Assembly (NCBI GenBank): GCA_016841125.1
Contig: JAENZU010000035.1
Location: forward strand, 1 to 14,142
Length of the DNA stretch: 14,142 bases
Direction of reading: 5' to 3'
Source: Melioribacter sp.
GTDB lineage: Bacteria; Bacteroidota; Ignavibacteria; Ignavibacteriales; Melioribacteraceae
The notes under the pieces were generated by a model that made no database searches, had not been told where the DNA came from, and saw nothing but the letters and a program-made list of their open reading frames with translations. Numbering within the stretch: position 1 is the first letter of the stretch; each line of letters starts with the position of its first letter. A program made the translations under genes and the position numbers. Below are positions 6,865 to 14,142 of the stretch, piece by piece.

Positions 6865-6936
6865 GCGGGAATAGCTCAGCTGGTAGAGCATCCCGATTTA
6901 TCGGGACCAAGTATGATGACGCGGGTTCCGGAAATA
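6865..6936 (+). pseudogene. Decayed tRNA-Gly duplicate carrying a palindrome
   Basis: The first 26 bases (acceptor 5' strand and D arm) are identical to the intact tRNA-Gly 116 bases downstream. After that the anticodon arm is replaced by the palindrome TCCCGATTTATCGGGA (6891-6906) and about seven unrelated bases. A T-arm-like remnant, TGATGACGCGGGTTC, follows and breaks off without the 3' acceptor strand TTCCCGC. It cannot form a normal cloverleaf and has no anticodon loop. It is best read as a tRNA pseudogene; a transcribed structured RNA is possible because the leader is kept. The right edge is approximate. Confidence 0.75.
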
Positions 6937-6948
6937 GAAAAAATAAAA

Positions 6949-6980
6949 TTGATTGTTCTTTTTAGTTTGATAAAATATAC
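6949..6980 (+). promoter_or_regulatory. Putative promoter of tRNA-Gly(GCC)
   Basis: TTGATT at 6949-6954 and the A/T-rich GATAAAATAT before the tRNA give a sigma70-like layout with the transcription start near the mature 5' end. A near copy precedes the decayed duplicate, which supports it as a functional unit. Confidence 0.5.
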
Positions 6981-7053
<73 letters not shown>

Positions 7054-7055
7054 CA

Positions 7056-7085
7056 AAAATCCACGCAAGTGGATTTTCTTTTTTA
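7056..7085 (+). terminator. Intrinsic terminator after tRNA-Gly
   Basis: Perfect 9-bp stem AAAATCCAC (7056-7064) and GTGGATTTT (7069-7077) with a GCAA tetraloop (GNRA type), followed by CTTTTTTAT. It sits between the two tRNA genes, so tRNA-Cys may depend on read-through or on its own short promoter. Confidence 0.85.
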
Positions 7086-7102
7086 TATTTAACATGCTTA
7101 TT

Positions 7103-7176
<74 letters not shown>

Positions 7177-7180
7177 CACT

Positions 7181-7216
7181 AAAGTGCGATTACAAGTTGA
7201 TTTCGCACTTTTTGTT
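7181..7216 (+). terminator. Intrinsic terminator after tRNA-Cys
   Basis: Perfect 9-bp stem AAAGTGCGA (7181-7189) and TCGCACTTT (7203-7211) with a 13-base loop, followed by a T-rich tail (TTTTTGTTTTT). It closes the plus-strand tRNA unit before the convergent FISUMP gene. Confidence 0.85.
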
Positions 7217-7242
7217 TTTAAAGGGATTTGTAAAAATTACTG

Positions 7243-7287
7243 GAAAACGGTCGTTTTCTTTAAAATAGTCACCACTTTAGTCACCAC
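7243..7287. repeat. Short palindrome plus direct repeats downstream of tRNA-Cys
   Basis: The palindrome GAAAACGGTCGTTTTC spans 7243-7258 (7-bp arms). Two direct copies of AGTCACCAC follow at 7267-7275 and 7279-7287. On the minus strand the stretch reads as a 16-codon open piece (VVTKVVTILKKTTVFQ, then stop) cut off by an upstream stop. This could be a scrap of a lost gene end, or an integration scar beside a tRNA; neither is proved. Confidence 0.35.
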
Positions 7288-7342
7288 CTAATCTTTGATT
7301 TATAAGTGTTTGATTTATTGATTATTAAATAGTCAGTTATTT

Positions 7343-9499
7343 TTAGTTTTTAACACACCTCACACTAAAACCATAATCTTTATTAAAGTTAAACTTCCCA
7401 ATATCTGCATTAGTTTTACTCAAGTAAATATAATTAGCATTAGCGCTATTGCTCTCTACCGAACTCCAGAAGTTAGTGTAATCATTTAAGTCGAGGAAAC
7501 TGCCGTCTGCTCTTCTATCTCCGGCAAGCAGTGCGCTAAAACCGCTGGTGTTTGTTCCTGCTCCTGCTCCGGTACCTTCCCCTATTGCCTTTAAAGCATT
7601 GCCATCATTGGCAACAGCAGCGGTAAGAGTATCAAACTCTGCCATTGTTGGGATATGCCAGCCTTCCGGGCAGATACCTTGTGAATCTTGCAAAGCTGTA
7701 TATTGCATAGCCTCATTCCATTGGTAAAGAGCTCCTAATGAGTCGCAGTTCAATGGATCATTGTTATAACAGTATTTTTCAATTGTATCGTTATCCGTCA
7801 TATTTAATGTGCCAATAATCATTTCACCAACATCGAGATTTTCTTTTATCCAGCATTGACTCCCGATCTTCACAGTATTATAAAGCTTGCCCGCATAAAG
7901 AATAGTTGGAATTTCGGGACAAGGCTCTCCTTCTCCGTTTGAAGTGGTAAATGACCAAACCGGTCCCTCTGTACTAACTTGACCGTCGTTTGCAGCTATC
8001 TTCCAGTAATAGGTTGTGGTTTCATCTAATATTCCGGGGTCATAAGATGTTGTGTCATGACCGCTCACTGCAAGAGAAGGATTTGGATCCACACCAAAAT
8101 AAATATCGTATGTTAAGGCATCTCCATCGGGGTCTTCACAATTCCAGCTTAAATCTGCCGATAAAAAAACATCCGTTGAATCATTCTGCGGGTTTGGGGA
8201 ATTCGGTATTAGCGGAGGATTATTCACCATTGCACCTTCTCCCGATATACATCTAACACTAAAACCTGACTCTTTATTAGTGGATATCAAGAAAATACTA
8301 TTGTTTGTGTTGCTCAAATATAAATTTTGGACGTTCAGGCTGTCGGTTAAAAAAGAACTCCAAAAATTAGTCCGTTCGGCAATACCGCCGAAATTGCTTA
8401 AGAATCCTCTGCTGCCTGAAAGCAAAGCGGAAAATCCGCTCGAATTAGTGCCGGCTGCACTGCCGCTGCCCTGTCCAATACCTTTTAGCGCATTACCGTC
8501 GGAATTTAAAGTCACTTTAAGAATTTCAAGTTCGGCTTTTGTTGGAACATGCCATCCATCCGGGCAAATTCCCTTAGCGCCTTCTTGATTCGTATACTGC
8601 ATCACTTCGTCCCACTGATAAAGAGCGCCGTATTCATTGCAATTGATGGTATCATTCCCGTAGCAGTATTTTTCAACTATTCCATTATTGCTCATATCTG
8701 AAGAGCCAGAGACGATTATACCAACGTCAAGATTTTCTTTTAACCAGCATTGTTCTCCAATCAGTACAGTGTTATACATTTTACCTTCGTAATTTATTGT
8801 GGGCATGTCCGGACAATACCTGGCTATTTCAAAACTACCTAAATCAAGTACTTGTCCAACATACGGAGGCAGAGAGGTAAAAACTTTTCTTCCAATAATA
8901 GGATTGAATGCGACTAAACTATCAATTTGAAGATTGGCTGTATTGCTTTTTGAAAGATGAGGTTGGGTAAAATTTAAATTTGATAATTCACTCGAATTAA
9001 GATGTTGAGTACCGTAAATAAGCATTAGTTTTTTTGTCACCGAATATTTTTCGTCTATCACAATTCTGGCAATGTAGATTCCATTGGATAATCCATTTAA
9101 TTCGATATCCAAAAAATTAGTGCCGGCAGAAAGTTGTTTTTGAATTTTGTCTGCTACTTGCTCACCCAATAAATTGTAGATAATTATCTTTACGTTTCCG
9201 TCTGCAGGAAGATTGACATTCAATCTGGTTTTAGGGTTAAACGGATTAGGATAATTATCCGATACGCTGTAACCCTGAGGCAGAACATCATCATCTACAT
9301 TGGTAATTCCATCGAAAGAGAAATTCCCGTCGATATCAGTAATTGCTTCATAATTATTCTGACCAAGGTGGATTTTGACATTCACCTCGTATAGACCGTC
9401 TCCGTTTTCATCAACTAATTTTCCGGAAATCTGCTGCGCGAATGCTGAACCGGAGAGTAGAAGTAAAATGTTAATTAATAATATGTAACTAAATTTCAT
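7343..9499 (-). CDS. Secreted protein with two FISUMP domains and an internal T9SS sorting-type domain
   Basis: The ATG at 9497-9499 is preferred over the in-frame ATG at 9544. It follows TGGAGG with five-base spacing and begins a clean signal peptide (MKFSYILLINILLLLSGSAFA, cleavage before QQ). The product is 718 residues. In order: signal peptide 1-21; a carboxypeptidase-regulatory-like beta domain (about 23-65); a T9SS sorting-type module (about 75-163) with NYPNPFNPKT, YNLLGEQV, GIYIARI and KKLMLIYG; FISUMP domain 1 (about 229-419); a fibronectin-III-like domain (about 428-519); FISUMP domain 2 (about 527-718). Both FISUMP copies share the CPxxPTxxYxGKxYNTVxIGxQCWxKENLDVG start, the ICPxGWHxPTxAE segment and the GFSVRC end. 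Such proteins are exported and surface-linked; no enzyme activity is known. The sorting-type module is normally C-terminal, so its position here is odd. Confidence 0.9.
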   Translation of the reverse strand: MKFSYILLINILLLLSGSAFAQQISGKLVDENGDGLYEVNVKIHLGQNNYEAITDIDGNFSFDGITNVDDDVLPQGYSVSDNYPNPFNPKTRLNVNLPADGNVKIIIYNLLGEQVADKIQKQLSAGTNFLDIELNGLSNGIYIARIVIDEKYSVTKKLMLIYGTQHLNSSELSNLNFTQPHLSKSNTANLQIDSLVAFNPIIGRKVFTSLPPYVGQVLDLGSFEIARYCPDMPTINYEGKMYNTVLIGEQCWLKENLDVGIIVSGSSDMSNNGIVEKYCYGNDTINCNEYGALYQWDEVMQYTNQEGAKGICPDGWHVPTKAELEILKVTLNSDGNALKGIGQGSGSAAGTNSSGFSALLSGSRGFLSNFGGIAERTNFWSSFLTDSLNVQNLYLSNTNNSIFLISTNKESGFSVRCISGEGAMVNNPPLIPNSPNPQNDSTDVFLSADLSWNCEDPDGDALTYDIYFGVDPNPSLAVSGHDTTSYDPGILDETTTYYWKIAANDGQVSTEGPVWSFTTSNGEGEPCPEIPTILYAGKLYNTVKIGSQCWIKENLDVGEMIIGTLNMTDNDTIEKYCYNNDPLNCDSLGALYQWNEAMQYTALQDSQGICPEGWHIPTMAEFDTLTAAVANDGNALKAIGEGTGAGAGTNTSGFSALLAGDRRADGSFLDLNDYTNFWSSVESNSANANYIYLSKTNADIGKFNFNKDYGFSVRCVKN

Positions 9500-9754
9500 G
9501 CATGCCTCCAAATAAATTGAATTCAGCTTTATATTGTTAATCAAAGCAATTATTTTTTAGGATCCGACTAATAAAAAAAATGTTGATTTTGTTAATCATA
9601 ACTTCTTAAGATGTGGTTTATTGAATTCTGTATTATGGCTTTATCTATAACGAAAGAAATTATTAAAACGTGTTTAAACGCCGATATAGGTAAGTAAATA
9701 AAGCATCATTCAAAATTAACAGATGCAATATCTGAATATTAATTAATTAGACTG

Positions 9755-9780
9755 AAAATCACAAGTGATTTTTTTATATT
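9755..9780 (+). terminator. Orphan terminator-like hairpin
   Basis: AAAATCAC (9755-9762) pairs with GTGATTTT (9765-9772), leaving a CAAG-type loop, and a T-rich tail follows on the plus strand. No plus-strand gene lies upstream, so it would end only an unannotated short RNA or antisense transcript. It may also be incidental in AT-rich DNA. Confidence 0.4.
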
Positions 9781-9964
9781 ATTTGATCCTAACGTTTTAA
9801 CTAATAACTTCTGAACTAACACTTCATCTAAAGGTCAGATAGTGATCTATTTAGTGAACTTGCCCCATTATACTTAACGCAAATAAGCTTGAGTGTTGCC
9901 TCAAAAAGAAAAATATAAACCCGATTTGTCATTAGGAACTTTAGCCCTTTTGCCAATGTATTTA

Positions 9965-10052
9965 TTTGCGTTCTCTGCGCGACTCTTTGCGGACTCTGCG
10001 AGAAAAGCTTTCACTCAAAGCACGCAGAGCATAAAGCAAAGTACGCTAAGAA
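9965..10052. repeat. CTTTGCG/CTCTGCG dispersed-type repeat with inverted second half
   Basis: The first half has TTTGCG (9965), CTCTGCG (9973), CTTTGCG (9985) and CTCTGCG (9994). After a short spacer the same words recur in reverse complement (ACGCAGAG near 10022, GCAAAGTACGC near 10036). Degenerate repeats of this kind occur widely in Bacteroidota and Chlorobi-group intergenic regions, often near GxxExxY genes, and are commonly mistaken for coding sequence. The link to GxxExxY is from memory, and no such gene is present here. Confidence 0.6.
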
Positions 10053-10280
10053 TAAAATCCGAGGACTGTTCCATAATTAAGATTCCCGACGAAATCAAAA
10101 AAATATTTACAGCAAAATTTTGTAAGAGGTTCTTAAAGGAGTACTGGTAATAAATGATCATTTTTTATAAATCTAACTGATAGTATTAAAAAAGTTTAGA
10201 TAGTGTATTCTCTTGGGAAGGTCGTTTGAAAAAACTCTACTAATGATAAATCCGAGATAAATAACTAGCAGTCTTGAGGA

Positions 10281-10316
10281 TTTAAAAAGATAAAGGCTGC
10301 CCTTTTGAGACAGCCT
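10281..10316 (-). terminator. Intrinsic terminator of the large T9SS-secreted protein gene
   Basis: Read on the minus strand: AGGCTGTC (10316-10309), loop TCAAAAG, GGCAGCCT (10301-10294), an 8-bp stem with one G-T pair, then TTATCTTTTT. It lies 33 bases after the stop of the large gene at 10349. Confidence 0.85.
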
Positions 10317-10348
10317 CTTTCTTTCAATATTAAATATAAAAAAATGAT

Positions 10349-13300
10349 TTATTTCAAAAGCATAAGCTTTTTAGTTTGAACGAAATTCTCACCGGTTTCC
10401 TGAGAAGTGGCAGAGAACCTATAAATATAAACCCCAGCCGCAAAATCTGAAGCATTCCAGGTATATTCATAATAACCAGCTGCTTTTGTTTCATTCGCCA
10501 TCACATTAACAATTTCACCTAAAAGATTGTAAATGGTGAGATTAACCTCACTATCCGCAGGAAGTCCGAATTTAATCTTAGTTGAGGGGTTAAACGGATT
10601 AGGGTAATTTTGCTGAAGGACAAATTCATTCGGAATTTCATTGCCGTTAAGCGAGGATGACTCTACTTGAATTGTGAATTCTTCCTTCAATAATTTACCT
10701 AAACCATCGTAGAAGATAACCGGCAATTCAATAGTCGTTTTCTCTTTTACTTCATTTGCAATGAATGTGATTTTACCATCGCTGTAAGTAATATTTACAA
10801 CAGGATTAGCAGATCTATCAAGAATATCAACGTTCACTTTAGATTTTGTGAATCCAAGCGCACTTAAATAAGCACCAACATCAATGGATTTTGGTTCATC
10901 CGAACTGACTATCAAATGAGTTTCCTCAATGTGATTTTTAAGCCGCTGATCAGCAGTTAGAACATTAGTAACAACTGAATGATCTGTTACATCTATTGCA
11001 TTCTTCTTGTAAGAAAATACTTTAAAACCGTTCGATTCAACTTGATTTTCAGGGTCTAGAACAATTTCGTCTTCTCTTGCTTCAGAAGAATTTTCATCTA
11101 CAGATTTTCTTTCATTTTGAATAATTGTGATCTCACTTCCAAAATATTTTGAAAGTTGAGTTTCTGATAAACTGAATTGCTGACCATCGCTAAGATATAT
11201 TTCATATCCGTTAAAAGGATTTATCAATGAAGTAACCGAAGCGACTGATGGAACAGTGCCGGCTGTAACCACTACATCATCAATTGAGAACGACCCAACA
11301 GAACTTCCATCAACGTAGATATAGAAATAACCTATTGCCGACGATGCAGACGGTACGTTAAAATTCCATGTTTGCGTTCCGCTCAATGAAGCAGCCGGGA
11401 ATGATTGAACACCAGTTCCATAATTAATATAACCTATCTTCGGTGTACCCGAAATAGCTTTAGTCTTAAATGAAACCGTATATGGCTGACCCAGTACAAG
11501 TGTTTGAGAAAGTGTATTTGCAAACATTGGTCTTCCTTTTGCAGTACCCGCATTTGTAATATTTATTCTTCCGTCGTATGTTCCTGAAACAGGAGCAGTG
11601 GAATTTACACCAAATGAGTAAACCGCTCCGCCATAATGATTTCCGTCCTGCCATTCGCTTAAACTTCCGGATTCAAAATTGCCGTTAAGCGCGAGGTTTG
11701 AAGCAGCGGCATTTACGGTCAAAGTTGCATTCGTACTTGTGGCTAAACCATATGCATTAGACACAACAACACTAAAGACAGCTCCGTTATCTGCAAGAGT
11801 CGTCGGCGGTGTCGTGTAGGAAGCACTGTTGGAACCGATATTTACTCCGTTCCTTTTCCATTGGTAACTTAAAGGTGCACTGCCCGAAGCCACTACACTG
11901 AAAGTAGCAGTAGCCCCAACTGTAACAGTTTTACTGGCAGGCTGACTGCTAATAACCGGCGCACTGCCGGATCCCCCGCCTTTTAAAAATACTACATTGT
12001 CAACCGAAAACGATCCGACAGAAGTACCATTAACGTATAATGATAAATAACTGGTAGCCGCTGTGGCTGACGGAACATTAAACGTCCATGTTTGAGTTCC
12101 GCTAAGAGCACTAGCAGGAAACGGTACAATGCCGGCACCATAATAGAGATAGCCAATTTTTGGTGTTCCGGATAATACCTTGGTAGTAAAAGTTACTGTG
12201 TAAGGCTGACCGATAATGGTTGCTTCACTAAGAGCATTAGAAATCATAGGTCTTGAAGTCGCAGTACCGGCAGTCTGAACTGTAACTTTCCCGTCGAATG
12301 ATCCTGAAATCGGAGAACTGCTGTTCAGTGCAAAAGTATATACTGCACCTCCAAAATGATTACCGGCTACCCAACTGCTTAAAGTTCCTAGCTCAAAATT
12401 ACCATTCTTAGAAATATCAGTACCGCTCGTGCTGGAAACAGTCAGCAGCGCATTCGTACTAGTTGTACTTCCATATGCGTTGGAAACTACTACACTAAAA
12501 TTCGCTCCGTTATCAGCCAATGTAGTCGGAGGAGTTGCGTAAGATGAGCTATTTGCTCCGGAAATATTAACGTTATTCTTCTTCCACTGGTAACTGAGCG
12601 GAGTTGATCCCGTTGCAGTTACACTGAAATTTGCAACTTGACCTAAATTAACAGTTGTGGCTAGCGGTTGATTAACAATTACCGGTGGAGTACCCGAAGT
12701 AGTACCTGCAGTAACAACCATATTATCTATTGCAAATGCACCGGATGAAGTTCCGTTTACATAAAGATAAATAGCCGATAGAGCTTGTGTTGCACTGCTA
12801 AGATTGAACGACCAGCTTTGAGTTCCCGTTAAAGACGAAGCAGGAAAAGGAACTACTCCGCTACCATAATTAATATAACCAATTTTGGGGGCTCCGGATA
12901 CAACCTTAGTATCAAAACTGATTGTGTATGCTTGTCCTACGGCTAAGTTTAAAGAAAGATTATCGGCAAGAATCGGTCTGCTGTTAGAAGTGCCGGGGCT
13001 TGTTACGTTCATCAAACCTTGGTAAGCACCGGATATAGGACTAGTTGCATTTACACCGAACGAATAAACCGCTCCTCCGATAGAATTACCGGTATCCCAA
13101 CTTGATGCATTACCTAATTCAAAATTTCCGTTGAGTGCTAAATTGGAGCCGTTATTTTCAATGACATTAAGAGTAGCATCCAAACTTGTAACACTACCGT
13201 AAGGATTAGTTACAGTAACACTGTATTTTTTCCCGTTATCTGCTAATGTTGTAGATGGTGTAGTGTAACTTGCACTGTTAGCGCCGCTAATGTTGCCGCC

Positions 13301-14142
13301 GTTAACTTTCCACTGGTAGCTTAGCGGACTTGTTCCCGTAGCAATTACAGAAAATGTTGCAGTTTGACCAACCAGAACAGTCTTGCCTGCCGGCTGTTGA
13401 GATATTGACGGCGGGAAATTCTGAACAGAGCCGAACTTTAGCATTACTGCAGGACCCGGCCAAAGTACTTCCGAACCGTGATGAGTGGTATTTGATTGAT
13501 AAGTTACAGTGTTTGTTCCGGTCTTGATAAACGATTTGTTAATCGAAAAATTATCGAACTTGTAAAAATGATCTAATCCATGATTACTAATACCATTATT
13601 GTTCACTAAGGCTAGATAAGGTGCCGTTCCTCTATCATTTCCCCACGTTCTAGTAAAATATCGTACTTCAGATATTGACGAAAGGTTGGTACTAGTAGGA
13701 ATGCTAAAATAGCTGCTTTTGTTCCTGTAGGGACTACCGACCGCACCCCACGGCACCCAAAACCTTTCAGGGACATTAACTCCCTTATATAACTTAACTG
13801 AAAAATTATTTCTTGTCAAAGTCAGATTTTCAGCAGCATTTGTAACATACCAGACACCATTATTATCCTTTATCCTGGCTTGCAGTTTAACAAAATTCGC
13901 AGTTTGATCCGGGACCCACTCTGTATTCCAAACAACACTATAGGGCGCTGAAAGATCTGTTCCAACATTTCCTTTTATCTCCATTTGCGTATCAGTATAA
14001 TCTCGATGATAATAACCTTGCCATTCGGAATAGATTCCGTCACCATCAAGATCATATCCTTTATAGTAACTTAGAAATTCAACTCTGTTTATACCGGCAG
14101 AACTGGATGCGGAAGCTGTTACGGTAGGCTTATCACTAAAAC
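10349..14142 (-). CDS. Large T9SS-secreted modular protein with three Ig-like/carbohydrate-binding-like repeats (N terminus outside window)
   Basis: The frame stays open to the right edge, so the ATG at 13984 is internal; 1263 residues are visible and the start is missing. Counting from the Met at 13984: the region before it has EFLSYYKGYDLDGDGIYSEW, a Big-type Ig domain, and residues to about 190 form a beta-sandwich (YKGVNVPERFWV..., TTHHGSEVLWPGPAVML). Then come three tandem units of about 242 residues starting near 191, 433 and 676. Each unit is an Ig-like domain (PLSYQWKxN, SYxTPxTTLADNG, FSVVVSNAYG) plus a CBM4/9-like jelly roll (NGNFELG, GGAVYSF, PKIGYxxYGxGVxxFPA, GTQTWxFNVPSA). After a linker (about 910-1115), the end is a T9SS type A sorting domain with NYPNPFNPSTKI, IYNLLGEIV and TKKLMLLK. 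A role in binding or degrading polysaccharide outside the cell is likely; any enzyme domain would be in the missing N-terminal part. Confidence 0.9.
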   Translation of the reverse strand, partial: FSDKPTVTASASSSAGINRVEFLSYYKGYDLDGDGIYSEWQGYYHRDYTDTQMEIKGNVGTDLSAPYSVVWNTEWVPDQTANFVKLQARIKDNNGVWYVTNAAENLTLTRNNFSVKLYKGVNVPERFWVPWGAVGSPYRNKSSYFSIPTSTNLSSISEVRYFTRTWGNDRGTAPYLALVNNNGISNHGLDHFYKFDNFSINKSFIKTGTNTVTYQSNTTHHGSEVLWPGPAVMLKFGSVQNFPPSISQQPAGKTVLVGQTATFSVIATGTSPLSYQWKVNGGNISGANSASYTTPSTTLADNGKKYSVTVTNPYGSVTSLDATLNVIENNGSNLALNGNFELGNASSWDTGNSIGGAVYSFGVNATSPISGAYQGLMNVTSPGTSNSRPILADNLSLNLAVGQAYTISFDTKVVSGAPKIGYINYGSGVVPFPASSLTGTQSWSFNLSSATQALSAIYLYVNGTSSGAFAIDNMVVTAGTTSGTPPVIVNQPLATTVNLGQVANFSVTATGSTPLSYQWKKNNVNISGANSSSYATPPTTLADNGANFSVVVSNAYGSTTSTNALLTVSSTSGTDISKNGNFELGTLSSWVAGNHFGGAVYTFALNSSSPISGSFDGKVTVQTAGTATSRPMISNALSEATIIGQPYTVTFTTKVLSGTPKIGYLYYGAGIVPFPASALSGTQTWTFNVPSATAATSYLSLYVNGTSVGSFSVDNVVFLKGGGSGSAPVISSQPASKTVTVGATATFSVVASGSAPLSYQWKRNGVNIGSNSASYTTPPTTLADNGAVFSVVVSNAYGLATSTNATLTVNAAASNLALNGNFESGSLSEWQDGNHYGGAVYSFGVNSTAPVSGTYDGRINITNAGTAKGRPMFANTLSQTLVLGQPYTVSFKTKAISGTPKIGYINYGTGVQSFPAASLSGTQTWNFNVPSASSAIGYFYIYVDGSSVGSFSIDDVVVTAGTVPSVASVTSLINPFNGYEIYLSDGQQFSLSETQLSKYFGSEITIIQNERKSVDENSSEAREDEIVLDPENQVESNGFKVFSYKKNAIDVTDHSVVTNVLTADQRLKNHIEETHLIVSSDEPKSIDVGAYLSALGFTKSKVNVDILDRSANPVVNITYSDGKITFIANEVKEKTTIELPVIFYDGLGKLLKEEFTIQVESSSLNGNEIPNEFVLQQNYPNPFNPSTKIKFGLPADSEVNLTIYNLLGEIVNVMANETKAAGYYEYTWNASDFAAGVYIYRFSATSQETGENFVQTKKLMLLK
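11261..13414 (-). repeat. Three tandem in-gene repeats of about 726 bp (Ig-like plus CBM-like module)
   Basis: Repeat units run approximately 13414-12689, 12688-11960 and 11959-11261 within the large secreted protein gene. Each encodes the same two-domain module of 242-243 residues (the last slightly shorter). The copies are clearly similar at protein level, with blocks such as LSYQWK, TTLADNG, SGTPKIGY and SGTQTW, but the DNA has diverged. Boundaries are estimated from the start of each Ig-like domain. Confidence 0.85.

Larger units (their letters stand above)
9500..10280. other. Long intergenic stretch without a convincing gene
   Basis: About 780 bases separate the FISUMP gene start from the terminator of the large gene upstream of it. 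The right-hand neighbour of the FISUMP start is AT-rich and should hold its promoter, although I could not fix the boxes. The stretch also carries an orphan hairpin near 9755 and a CTTTGCG/CTCTGCG repeat at 9965-10052. An 85-codon GTG-started plus-strand frame (9893-10150) crosses that repeat. It has no recognisable domain and no clear ribosome site, and I take it as chance. Confidence 0.6.

Noticed and set aside
9500..9544. Fifteen extra N-terminal residues of the FISUMP protein from the ATG at 9544
   Set aside because: The ATG at 9499 has a strong TGGAGG site and begins directly with a signal peptide. The upstream extension is not signal-like.
9893..10150. Plus-strand 85-codon frame as a gene
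   Set aside because: It starts with GTG without a ribosome site, runs through the CTTTGCG/CTCTGCG repeat and shows no recognisable domain.
11261..13414. Regular repeats as a possible CRISPR array
   Set aside because: The repeats are about 726 bases, in frame, and encode Ig-like and CBM-like domains. No short repeat-spacer pattern exists in the window.

Overview
The window looks like a chromosomal piece of a bacterium from the Ignavibacteria/Bacteroidota-Chlorobiota group. The clues are AT-rich DNA, two proteins carrying the type IX secretion (T9SS) sorting-type motif NYPNPFNP, FISUMP domains, and household genes of matching character. The assignment to Ignavibacteria is inference from protein style, not from a marker search.

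Layout. A truncated plus-strand gene end (1-240, toastrack/LiaF-like) meets a long, tightly packed minus-strand cluster (237-6176). In transcription order the cluster is: pcm (protein isoaspartate repair), miaA (tRNA A37 prenylation), a split AtuA pair (DUF1446 part plus ferredoxin-fold part), prfB (release factor 2 with its programmed +1 frameshift), a YjbQ family gene, an MNT/HEPN (MntA/HepT-like) toxin-antitoxin pair, and a one-domain MGMT-like alkyltransferase. Spacings run from a 17-base overlap to a 53-base gap, so an operon or a few overlapping transcripts are plausible. Four of the genes concern macromolecule repair or translation (pcm, miaA, prfB, MGMT). Divergent from pcm is a UPF0316 membrane protein.

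From 6834 to 7216 lies a tRNA locus: a decayed duplicate of tRNA-Gly that kept its promoter-like leader, an intact tRNA-Gly(GCC), a hairpin terminator, tRNA-Cys(GCA) and a second terminator. Beyond it are short repeats that could be an integration scar.

The right half (7343-14142) holds two large minus-strand genes for secreted proteins. One is a signal-peptide protein with two FISUMP domains and a sorting-type domain oddly placed near its N terminus. The other is a protein running off the right edge, with three tandem Ig-like plus carbohydrate-binding-like modules and a C-terminal T9SS sorting domain. About 780 bases between them contain no convincing gene, but hold a CTTTGCG/CTCTGCG-type repeat, an orphan hairpin and a terminator.

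The most surprising observation is in prfB: the otherwise near-invariant GGQ catalytic motif of the release factor reads GGK. Other points are the Asp-to-Asn change at the likely third catalytic acid of the MNT protein, the decayed tRNA duplicate carrying a palindrome, and the misplaced sorting-type domain. I saw no CRISPR array, transposase or clearly new multi-gene system.
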